DNA from: Anaerolineaceae bacterium UBA6086
Lineage (GTDB): Bacteria; Chloroflexota; Anaerolineae; Anaerolineales; Anaerolineaceae
Direction of reading: 5' to 3'
NCBI GenBank assembly: GCA_002436005.1
Contig: DIXG01000053.1
Span: 1-11,185 of the forward strand
Length of the DNA: 11,185 bases
How positions within the stretch are numbered: position 1 is the stretch's first letter; every line of letters starts with the position of its first letter. The notes beneath the pieces are model-generated. The model was given only the letters and a program-made list of their open reading frames with translations. It searched no databases and was not told where the DNA came from. The position numbers were made by a program, and so were the translations under genes. Positions 1-6,434 of the stretch are shown piece after piece.

Positions 1-284
1 AGGATTGTCCGGTCATGACGGAATGCACCAGATCAAAATACCAGCGCAGATTGTCAGTGGGGATTGAATTATTGCAGATGAAGAAAGCGGCTCATGATCG
101 GCTGTTATCACCAAGGGGAAAAGAGGTGCGATCACAAAGACCTATTGAGGTCGAAGCTGTTTTTGGAAGGTTGAAACAAAACTGGGGGTTTAGAAGATTT
201 ATGCTTAGAGGTCGTGATAAGGTCAAAACGAAGTGGGGTATCCTCTGCATAGCCCATAATATTGCCAAAATAGCAGTCCAATAA
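1..284 (+). CDS. IS1182-family transposase, C-terminal part (5' end outside window)
   Basis: The reading frame is open from the window edge (codons in phase with position 3) to TAA at 282-284, so the ATG at 15 is internal and not the true start. The translation starts with a CPVMTECTRSK segment, the typical 'C-P-x-x-x-x-C' stretch of this family. It then carries the conserved C-terminal block RSQRPIEVEAVFGRLKQN followed by GFRRFMLRGRDKVKTKWG and a final IAHNIAKIA helix. This block, with the E of 'IEVEAVFG' as probable third catalytic acid, is characteristic of IS1182-type DDE transposases, which move their element by cut-and-paste. No frameshift is seen in the visible part. Whether the whole gene is intact cannot be judged here. 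Confidence 0.85.
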   Translation, partial: DCPVMTECTRSKYQRRLSVGIELLQMKKAAHDRLLSPRGKEVRSQRPIEVEAVFGRLKQNWGFRRFMLRGRDKVKTKWGILCIAHNIAKIAVQ

Positions 285-363
285 CTGCTATTTTTTGTCT
301 TAATTCCAAAATGCCTTTTTGCGCATGTTTTAATCAGAAAGGGACTGCCTTTTTAGACAGCCC
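1..363 (+). mobile_element. Right end of an IS1182-family insertion sequence (partial)
   Basis: The left edge cuts through this element. It contains the 3' end of a transposase gene followed by about 80 non-coding bases. These end in a stretch whose reverse complement begins GGGGCTGTCTAAAAA, which has the look of an IS1182-type terminal inverted repeat. The outer limit is put at the CCCC of 361-364, but it could lie a few bases either way. The left end and any target-site duplication are outside the window. The region is visibly more AT-rich than dnaE and the genes beyond it, as expected for acquired DNA. Confidence 0.65.
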
Positions 364-374
364 CTTTATTTTTT
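338..374 (+). terminator. Rho-independent terminator at the IS right end
   Basis: AAAGGGACTG (338-347) can pair with CAGCCCCTTT (358-367). This gives a ten-position stem with one A-C mismatch, a loop of about 10 bases and the downstream run ATTTTTTT. The hairpin lies across the probable terminal inverted repeat, so it would stop transposase transcripts before they reach the downstream genes. Confidence 0.65.
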
Positions 375-419
375 AACCTGTGCAGCCAGCCTTCCCTTTA
401 ATGCAGATTGAACTTTTAA

Positions 420-427
420 GGTAAAAT
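420..427 (+). promoter_or_regulatory. Putative extended -10 box upstream of the membrane protein gene
   Basis: GGTAAAAT, with TAAAAT at 422-427, lies 29 bases before the ATG at 457. It matches boxes found before four other genes in this window. No good -35 sits 16-18 bases upstream. A start of transcription near 434 would leave a leader of about 20-25 bases holding a six-codon mini-ORF (435-455). Confidence 0.4.
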
Positions 428-456
428 CGCGATAATGGAAATGACGAACGGATAAA

Positions 457-1050
457 ATGACGATCTTCGACCTGATACGATTTTTCTTTGCCATCCTGGC
501 ACCTGTCACAGCGCTCATCCTGGTCATACGCACCTTGCTTCATGTTCGTGGTGTGGAGGGGAAAGCTCCCCAGGACAACCAGCCGTGCATTCGCTGCGGT
601 CAGAACAATCCTGGTGATCTTGGGCAATTTCTCTATTCCAAAGCCCCCGGGAAATTACGTCGCAGATCCCTCTTGATCCAAAAGATGCACGAGGATGCGC
701 CCATCCTCGAGTCGGAATCCCATTTTGTTTGTGACCGCTGTGCACACCGGCATATTAACCTCGAAATCCTTCAAATAGGCGTGATGCTGCTGCCATACCC
801 GGTTTATCATTTTGTAATTTTGCCGCTCCTGGCATCTTCGGGTGTGAATTCCAACTACCTGATTGAAGGCTTGCTGGTCATCTTTGTGCTGGGAGGTCTG
901 ATCGCTGCATTCGACCTGTTTCGCGCCGTCCGTTCAGGCGAAACGCCCCTGTCAGAGCCGCGCGATCGTGTTGCGATCAAAGCCAGAATGCCAGTCATTG
1001 GAAAGCAATACAACTACTTCACGCGCATCGGGACCCTCTTTATTAAGTAA
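457..1050 (+). CDS. Uncharacterised membrane protein with paired CxxC motifs
   Basis: This is a 197-residue protein I do not recognise. What can be seen: a hydrophobic N-terminal helix (residues 5-29), a soluble loop with two cysteine pairs, C44-I-R-C47 and C92-D-R-C95, and two further membrane helices (about 104-126 and 134-156), then a basic C-terminal tail ending in a YNYFTRIGTLF stretch. The two CxxC pairs, 44 residues apart, could hold a zinc ion or iron, or form disulfides; a split zinc ribbon is my best guess. The middle loop is rich in K and R (GKLRRR), suggesting it faces the cytoplasm. No clear Shine-Dalgarno sequence precedes the ATG. The gene is a single unit between the IS end and dnaE, with its own candidate promoter. 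Real gene likely; function unknown. Confidence 0.7.
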   Translation: MTIFDLIRFFFAILAPVTALILVIRTLLHVRGVEGKAPQDNQPCIRCGQNNPGDLGQFLYSKAPGKLRRRSLLIQKMHEDAPILESESHFVCDRCAHRHINLEILQIGVMLLPYPVYHFVILPLLASSGVNSNYLIEGLLVIFVLGGLIAAFDLFRAVRSGETPLSEPRDRVAIKARMPVIGKQYNYFTRIGTLFIK

Positions 1051-1070
1051 TTCCCCGCAAGGTTCAATGA

Positions 1071-1103
1071 CCCCTTCCTTAAAATTCCACTATTTTTAAG
1101 GGG
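1071..1103. other. AT-rich inverted repeat between the membrane protein gene and dnaE
   Basis: CCTTAAAA (1077-1084) is the exact reverse complement of TTTTAAGG (1094-1101), with a 9-base loop. An outer CCCCTT (1071-1076) can alternatively pair with AAGGGG (1098-1103). There is no T-run after it on the + strand, so it is a weak terminator at best. It sits about 30 bases upstream of the dnaE -10 box, so it could instead be an operator. Confidence 0.35.
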
Positions 1104-1129
1104 AGTACGTCCAACTGGGATTCATTGCG

Positions 1130-1138
1130 TGCTATAAT
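1130..1138 (+). promoter_or_regulatory. Putative extended -10 promoter of dnaE
   Basis: TGCTATAAT at 1130-1138 is a perfect extended -10 (TGnTATAAT). It lies 76 bases before the dnaE start. No convincing -35 is seen at the normal spacing, as is usual for extended -10 promoters. The predicted transcription start is around 1145. Confidence 0.55.
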
Positions 1139-1151
1139 TTCTTATATATCA

Positions 1152-1184
1152 GCGTCCTGACCTCTTTGATCGGACGCATTTTTA
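1152..1184 (+). promoter_or_regulatory. Terminator-like hairpin in the dnaE leader
   Basis: GCGTCC (1152-1157) pairs perfectly with GGACGC (1172-1177) around a 14-base loop, and is followed by ATTTTTATT. This is a small intrinsic-terminator shape. It sits between the predicted dnaE transcription start and the ATG, where it could attenuate dnaE expression. The stem is only 6 bp and the loop is large, so its strength is doubtful. Confidence 0.35.
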
Positions 1185-1214
1185 TTCACAAAAAAGATTA
1201 ACTGACTCATTGAT

Positions 1215-4200
1215 ATGTCCTTTGTCCATTTGCACGTCCACTCAACCTATTCCATTCTGGATGGATTCAGCCAGATCAGGCCGCTGGTTGAGCGTGCAAA
1301 AGAACTGGGTATGCCCGCGCTTGCGCTGACCGATCACGGTACGATGTTCGGCACCGTGGAATTCTTCAACACAGCGATCAACGCTGGGATCAAACCCATC
1401 ATCGGGTTAGAAACCTATCTTGCGCCTCGAAAAATGACGGACCGCGATCCGCAGAAAGACAAACGCGCCTTCCACCTCTTGCTGTTGGCTGAAAACATGG
1501 CAGGTTACCAAAACCTGCTCAAGATCGCCTCGGCATCACAGCTCGAAGGCTACTACTACCGACCGCGTATTGACCGCGCCTTTCTCAAAGCGCACAGTGA
1601 AGGTCTGATTGCAACCTCGAGCTGCCTTTCGGGAGAAATTCCCCGCGCTTTGCGCAACAATGACCCTGCTCGTGCTGAAAAAGCGCTGCAGTGGTATCTG
1701 GACGTATTTGGGCGGGAAAATTTCTTTATCGAACTGCAATCGCACAATATCCAGGAACTGCCGAGGATCAATCAAGCGTTGATCGATCTTGGCAATCGCC
1801 ACCAGGTTGAATTTATCGCCGCAAATGACGTGCATTATATCAACCAGGAGGATGCTCGCTTGCAGGATATCTTGCTGGCAATCCAGACCGGCAGCTTGCT
1901 AACTGACCCCAACCGGATGCGCATGGATGATAACACCTACTATTTGCGCACACCCCAGGAAATGCAAGCTCTCTTTGGCAATATCCCAAATGCCATCGAA
2001 AACACCTTAAAAATCGCGGAGCGCTGCCAGGTGGATCTCTCGCCCACTGGCTATCACCTGCCGCTGTTCACTGTGCCCGAAAGTTTCACGCCTGCCAGTT
2101 ACCTGCGTCATCTCTGCAAGCAGGGACTGGAACGTATCTATGGCGAGCGAGCCAATACGCCTGAAATTGAGAAGCGCCTGGATTATGAATTAGAAGTGAT
2201 TCACGATATGGGCTTCGATGCCTACTTCCTGATCGTTTGGGATCTGTGCCAGCATGCCAAAGAGAATAATATCTGGTACAACGCCCGCGGTTCTGCAGCA
2301 GGCTCACTGGTTGCCTACACGTTGGATATCAACCTGATCGATCCGATGGCACACAACCTGATGTTCGAGCGCTTTCTGCAAAAAGGGCGCGTCAACATGC
2401 CGGATATTGACCTGGACTTTCAGGATGATCGCCGTGCGGAGATGATGCAATATTGCGCTGAAAAATACGGTAATGATAAAGTTGCCCAGATCATCACCTT
2501 TGGAACAATGGGAGCGCGGGCTTCCATCCGCGATGTTGGTCGTGTGATGGATATCCCCATCAGCGAAGTCGATCGAGTTGCCAAATTGATCCCTGCCATC
2601 CCGGGCAAACCCGTCACCATCCAGGAAACGCTCAAAGAGTCTGCCGAGCTGCAAGAACTTTACAATTCAGCAGGATTTTATAAAGATCTGATTGATACAG
2701 CCAGCAAAATGGAAGGCACCGTACGCAACGCCGGAACCCACGCGGCAGGTGTGATCATCACCGATAAGCCGATCGTGGACTACGTGCCGCTCCACCGCCC
2801 CACGAACCAGGCGGACGATAACCCCATCAACACCGTCACACAATACGAAATGTCCATCGTGGACTACCTTGGGCTGCTGAAGGTCGACTTTTTGGGGCTG
2901 ACAACGCTAACGATCATGTCCCGCGCCTGTGACCTGATCCAGCAGCGGCATGGAAAAACCTATGACCTGCGTTCGATCCCCACAGACGACCTCGAAGTCT
3001 ATGACTACATCAGCGAGGGACACACCACGGGCATGTTCCAGCTGGAAGGTACAGGGATGACCCGCTATATCACCGAGATGAAACCACGGGAGCTGGCACA
3101 TGTGATTGCTATGATTGCACTCTATCGCCCTGGTCCTATGCAGTTCATCCCAGAATACATCACCTGCCTGCATAATAAAAAACAGCCCTCTTACAGACAC
3201 CCTGCTTTGGAGCCTATCTTTAAGGATACTTTTGGCATTCCGATCTACCAGGAACAGATCATGCAAGCAGCCATGCAGCTGGCGGGATATGAAGCCAGCG
3301 ATGCAGACAGCCTGCGCAAAGCAATTGCCAAAAAGAAAGAAAAGCAGCTCAAAGAGCACCGCAAAAAATTCATCACGGGTGCGCAATCTTTTAGCAATAT
3401 CAGCCAGCAAGATGCGGAACAAATTTTCACAGATTGGGAAGACTTTGCCCGCTATGGCTTCAACAAGAGCCATGCAGCCGATTATGGGGTCATTGCAGTA
3501 CAAACCGGCTATCTGAAATATCATTATCCCATTGAATATATGACGGCTCTGCTTTCGGCGTGGAAGAATGATGCCACCCGGGTATCTACCTATGTGGCGG
3601 ACTGCCGCTCGTTGGGCATCGAAGTGCTGCCCCCGGACGTCAATTCAAGCGGGTACGATTTCACAATTGAAGATCGTGAAAACGCTAATCCAGCCATTCG
3701 ATTCGGCCTTGGGGCAATCAAGAATGTTGGCGAGCACCCGGTGGAATTAATCCTGGAAGCACGACAGGAAGGTCCCTTCACTGATCTGACGAACTTTGCC
3801 CGCAGGGTGGACCTGCGCCAGGTAGGTAAACGCGCCCTGGAATGCCTGATCAAAGTAGGCAGCCTGGACCGCTTTGGCCAGCGATTAGCGCTGCTGCAGG
3901 AACTGGAACGAATCGTTGCTGTGAGCAGCACCTTCTTCCGCGCCAAGGAAGCCGGACAGATGATGCTGTTTGACGGCAGCGCTCAGGTCAATGACGTGAT
4001 TACCCTCCACGAACTGCCTTACACCGACAAGCGCGAGGAACTCAACTGGGAAAGAGAACTGATCGGGCTGTATGTCTCCGATCATCCCCTCAGCCCCTAT
4101 CACAAAATCCTTGAACCCCATATCACCCATTTTTCGCATCAATTGCCAGAAGCCAGCGATCGAGAAAATGTGATCGTGGCTGGCATGGTGGACCGCTTCA

Positions 4201-5072
4201 GACAACATCAGACAAAAACAGGCAAGAACATGGGCTTCGTCACGCTGGAAGACCTTTTTGGCAAAATTGACCTGGTTATCTTCCCGCAGGTGTGGGATAA
4301 AACCTATCACCTCATCCAGGCTGACAGCGTCTTGCTGGCTGAAGGTGTGGTGGATGCAGCACAGGGAGATCCAAAAGTGCTGGTGAATAAACTCACCCGC
4401 GTGGCACTTGAGGACCTGAACCCATCCACAAACCCACCGCCCCGTTCAAGTGCCGGCACAACCGCCGGCGTTAGCACAATGGCAGACGATTTCCTTGAGG
4501 ATTATTTGCCCGATCTACCTTTTGACGAATTGGACTCCATTGAGCCAGATGAAGATGAGCCTCCCGTCGAAAACCACCCTGAAGAACAGATTGAAGAACA
4601 AATGGAAGAACAGGATGAGGTGAGTCAGCCACAGTCAACGACACCGCCTGCTCAACTGCATGAGATGCATATTGCTGCCCAAGTGATGGAAAATGTGCAG
4701 CCGCACATTGCCGAACCTGCTGTTCAAACGCAGGTGAATGAGCCATCCCACCTGGTGCAAGCCTACCATGTGCTGAGGGCGGCTCAGCCCAAACCAGAAC
4801 CTTTGCCAAACCCGGACCAAACCCCACGTGTGATTTTTATCACCCTTAATTCCTGCGGTGACAAGCATAAGGATGTGCACCGCCTGCGTCTGATTCATGA
4901 TATTTTGGTCTCGCGCCCAGGAAGAGATCAGTTTGCCTTCCGTGTGCGCGAAAACGGGTGCTGGTTTGAGATCAAATTCCCCAATGTCACTACAGGGCTG
5001 ACAGAACCGCTGATCAATAAACTGGAAACACTTTTGGGCGCAAACAATATCCAGATATCCCAGCTCACCTGA
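1215..5072 (+). CDS. dnaE: DNA polymerase III subunit alpha (DnaE)
   Basis: Catalytic subunit of the replicative DNA polymerase, 1285 residues (bacterial DnaE is usually about 1150-1250). Residues 1 to about 280 are a PHP domain whose nine probable metal ligands all appear present: H7, H9, D16, H41, E66, H87, C137, D205 and H207. E. coli DnaE has lost several of these, so this PHP may be an active metal-dependent 3'-5' exonuclease. The polymerase core has RGSAAGSLVAY, then PDIDLDF with D397 and D399, and KVDFLGL with D558, matching the three catalytic aspartates of E. coli DnaE (401, 403, 555). A helix-hairpin-helix region follows (about 810-895), then a QMMLF clamp-binding motif (915-919), an OB fold (about 984-1068), a low-complexity acidic linker (1069-1204) and a C-terminal domain (1205-1285). 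No clear Shine-Dalgarno precedes the ATG; the start is supported by the PHP motif beginning at residue 5. Confidence 0.97.
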   Translation: MSFVHLHVHSTYSILDGFSQIRPLVERAKELGMPALALTDHGTMFGTVEFFNTAINAGIKPIIGLETYLAPRKMTDRDPQKDKRAFHLLLLAENMAGYQNLLKIASASQLEGYYYRPRIDRAFLKAHSEGLIATSSCLSGEIPRALRNNDPARAEKALQWYLDVFGRENFFIELQSHNIQELPRINQALIDLGNRHQVEFIAANDVHYINQEDARLQDILLAIQTGSLLTDPNRMRMDDNTYYLRTPQEMQALFGNIPNAIENTLKIAERCQVDLSPTGYHLPLFTVPESFTPASYLRHLCKQGLERIYGERANTPEIEKRLDYELEVIHDMGFDAYFLIVWDLCQHAKENNIWYNARGSAAGSLVAYTLDINLIDPMAHNLMFERFLQKGRVNMPDIDLDFQDDRRAEMMQYCAEKYGNDKVAQIITFGTMGARASIRDVGRVMDIPISEVDRVAKLIPAIPGKPVTIQETLKESAELQELYNSAGFYKDLIDTASKMEGTVRNAGTHAAGVIITDKPIVDYVPLHRPTNQADDNPINTVTQYEMSIVDYLGLLKVDFLGLTTLTIMSRACDLIQQRHGKTYDLRSIPTDDLEVYDYISEGHTTGMFQLEGTGMTRYITEMKPRELAHVIAMIALYRPGPMQFIPEYITCLHNKKQPSYRHPALEPIFKDTFGIPIYQEQIMQAAMQLAGYEASDADSLRKAIAKKKEKQLKEHRKKFITGAQSFSNISQQDAEQIFTDWEDFARYGFNKSHAADYGVIAVQTGYLKYHYPIEYMTALLSAWKNDATRVSTYVADCRSLGIEVLPPDVNSSGYDFTIEDRENANPAIRFGLGAIKNVGEHPVELILEARQEGPFTDLTNFARRVDLRQVGKRALECLIKVGSLDRFGQRLALLQELERIVAVSSTFFRAKEAGQMMLFDGSAQVNDVITLHELPYTDKREELNWERELIGLYVSDHPLSPYHKILEPHITHFSHQLPEASDRENVIVAGMVDRFRQHQTKTGKNMGFVTLEDLFGKIDLVIFPQVWDKTYHLIQADSVLLAEGVVDAAQGDPKVLVNKLTRVALEDLNPSTNPPPRSSAGTTAGVSTMADDFLEDYLPDLPFDELDSIEPDEDEPPVENHPEEQIEEQMEEQDEVSQPQSTTPPAQLHEMHIAAQVMENVQPHIAEPAVQTQVNEPSHLVQAYHVLRAAQPKPEPLPNPDQTPRVIFITLNSCGDKHKDVHRLRLIHDILVSRPGRDQFAFRVRENGCWFEIKFPNVTTGLTEPLINKLETLLGANNIQISQLT
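4581..4616 (+). repeat. Three 12-bp in-frame tandem repeats inside dnaE
   Basis: Three consecutive 12-base units, each starting GAAGAACA, encode EEQI, EEQM and EEQD (DnaE residues 1123-1134). They lie in the acidic linker between the OB fold and the C-terminal domain. The units differ only in their last four bases, as expected from recent slippage duplication in a tolerant linker. Confidence 0.8.
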
Positions 5073-5097
5073 TCCTGGCAAAAAGCTGTGACACCCA

Positions 5098-5127
5098 TTC
5101 ACAAACCAAACCCAATTCGGGTAAAAT
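5098..5127 (+). promoter_or_regulatory. Putative promoter of the DUF3090-to-HD operon
   Basis: GGGTAAAAT ends at 5127, with TAAAAT at 5122-5127. A TTCACA resembling a -35 sits at 5098-5103, giving an 18-base spacer. A second box, TATAGT (5133-5138), lies just downstream. The start codon is at 5152, so the leader would be short. An AAAGG ribosome-binding site is at 5143-5147. Confidence 0.5.
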
Positions 5128-5151
5128 CCAACTATAGTAAACAAAGGTTGA

Positions 5152-5697
5152 ATGGATATGCCGCGAATGAATATTGATTTAAACCCTGTCACGCATATCA
5201 CCGTCGATGCCGTAGGACGGCCCGGTGAGCGTGTGTTTTATCTCCAGGGTAAGAACCTGGAGCAGGAAATCACCTTACTGGTAGAAAAATTTCAAATCCA
5301 AACCCTGGCACTGGCGATTGAAAATCTGATGTCGGAGCTTCGTGAAAGAATGCCCGAGATCGAGGATGCTTCTCCCACATATAAAGAAGATGAGATGCTC
5401 CTTGAGCCTCCGCTCGACCCCCTGTTCCGCGTGGGCGAGCTGAGCCTTGGATACGACCCTGAACAGGACATGATGGTCCTGATCGCCAAGGAAATAGCCG
5501 TTGATACACCCGATGCAGACAGCGAGAACCTGAGTGAGGTGCGTTTCTGGTGCACCCGGTCACAATTATGGGCAATGGGCCGCTGGGGTATCGAGCTGGC
5601 CAGCCGAGGCCGTCCGGTTTGGCCATCTACAGGTGAACCGATCCTGCCTCCAGGCGAGTTTTCGCCCAAAAACAACGGTCATAAAACCACCCCCTGA
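5152..5697 (+). CDS. DUF3090 family protein
   Basis: A 181-residue protein recognised as DUF3090 (the TIGR03847 type) from its N-terminal ITVDAVGRPGERVFYLQ block, the middle LSEVRFWCTRSQLWAMG-like segment and the C-terminal GRP...P...GEF.P.NNGH tail. The biochemical role of the family is unknown. In actinobacteria it travels with an SCO1664-family gene and a histidine-phosphatase-family gene, often near mycothiol synthesis. Here an SCO1664-type gene starts 13 bases downstream, but no phosphatase is present. The tail normally reads CPxCG...GHxCPR and looks like a zinc knuckle. In this protein the aligned positions are W157, T160, E169 and S171, so none of the four metal ligands remains. The start at 5152 has AAAGG only 4 bases upstream; ATG 5158 is an equally possible start with 10-base spacing. 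Confidence 0.88.
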   Translation: MDMPRMNIDLNPVTHITVDAVGRPGERVFYLQGKNLEQEITLLVEKFQIQTLALAIENLMSELRERMPEIEDASPTYKEDEMLLEPPLDPLFRVGELSLGYDPEQDMMVLIAKEIAVDTPDADSENLSEVRFWCTRSQLWAMGRWGIELASRGRPVWPSTGEPILPPGEFSPKNNGHKTTP

Positions 5698-5710
5698 AAG
5701 CCATAAATCC

Positions 5711-6433
5711 ATGGATAAATCTCTGGCACTGACAGCCTTGCAGCAGGGCAGCCTGCGCCTGGAAGGCCAATTCATCTATGGCTCAAACTACACCTTCATG
5801 GGTCTCTGCCAGTATCAGCAGCAAACCTTGAAAGTGGTTTATAAGCCGATCAAAGGCGAGCGCCCCTTGTGGGACTTTCCCCACCAATCTCTGGCAAAAC
5901 GCGAGGTGGCGGCATTCATCGTCAGCGAACGCTTAGGCTGGAATCTGGTGCCGCCCACGGTCTTCAGGCGTAAAAATGCACCCTTGGGGCCCGGATCAGC
6001 CCAATTGTATATTGATCACAACCCCGATTATCACTACTTTACCTTTGAGGAAAAGGACCGCGAGCGTCTGCCCATGGTGATGCTTTTCGACCTGCTGATC
6101 AACAACGCTGATCGCAAAAGCGGGCACCTGCTGATCGATCCCGAGGGTAAGCTGTGGCTGATTGATCACGGTCTCAGCTTTCATGTGGAGGACAAGTTGC
6201 GCACCGTGATCTGGGACCACGCCGGCGAGCCCATTTCTGAGCGCTTATTGGCTGATCTTGAGACATTCATTACACAATTACTCCCCGGTCAAAGTGCCTA
6301 TCAGGCGCTCCTGCCCTATGTGGCTGCAGATGAGCTGGACGCACTGAAAAAGCGCGGTGCTGAACTGCTGGCGCAAAAAAGATTTCCCTTACCGCCTGAA
6401 GACCGTCGGGCATATCCCTGGCCTTTGGTATAA
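5711..6433 (+). CDS. SCO1664-family protein with PI3/4-kinase-like fold
   Basis: A 240-residue protein of the TIGR03843/SCO1664 type, distantly like phosphatidylinositol 3-/4-kinases and HipA-type kinases. Visible features: a glycine-containing strand FIYGSNYTFMG, a probable ATP-binding lysine in VVYKP (K45), E65 in the following helix, a catalytic-loop analogue LINNADRKSGH (N132, D134, H139) and a DFG-like metal-binding motif LIDHG (D152). These residues suggest a phosphotransferase, but no substrate is known. The frame is open further upstream to 5534, but that would overlap most of the end of the DUF3090 gene. The ATG at 5711 begins the family-like N-terminus directly and has a weak GAAAG upstream. 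The stop codon TAA at 6431-6433 shares its last A with the hutI start codon, implying translational coupling. Confidence 0.85.
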   Translation: MDKSLALTALQQGSLRLEGQFIYGSNYTFMGLCQYQQQTLKVVYKPIKGERPLWDFPHQSLAKREVAAFIVSERLGWNLVPPTVFRRKNAPLGPGSAQLYIDHNPDYHYFTFEEKDRERLPMVMLFDLLINNADRKSGHLLIDPEGKLWLIDHGLSFHVEDKLRTVIWDHAGEPISERLLADLETFITQLLPGQSAYQALLPYVAADELDALKKRGAELLAQKRFPLPPEDRRAYPWPLV

Positions 6434-6434
6434 T
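6426..6434 (+). promoter_or_regulatory. Perfect extended -10 box on the SCO1664/hutI junction
   Basis: TGGTATAAT at 6426-6434 overlaps the last sense codons and stop of the upstream gene and the first two bases of the hutI ATG at 6433. If used, transcription would start around 6441-6444, after that ATG. The message would then begin at, or a few bases before, the second in-frame ATG (6445), making it leaderless. It may also be a chance match. Confidence 0.35.

Noticed and set aside
373..745. Minus-strand frames opposite the membrane protein gene
   Set aside because: They cover its start and promoter region, carry no domain and lack a plausible translation start signal.
2907..3524. 205-codon open frame on the minus strand inside dnaE
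   Set aside because: It lies wholly opposite the conserved polymerase domain and its translation shows no domain; it is a by-product of dnaE codon use.
5111..5123. ACCC-AATTC-GGGT hairpin before DUF3090
   Set aside because: Only four base pairs with a five-base loop, and no T-run; too small to call a terminator.
4635..5201. 188-codon minus-strand frame over the dnaE end and DUF3090 start
   Set aside because: It covers two well-supported + strand genes and the promoter region, and shows no recognisable motif.
5534..5710. N-terminal extension of the SCO1664-family gene
   Set aside because: It would overlap more than 160 bases of the DUF3090 gene in another frame; the family-like protein begins at ATG 5711.
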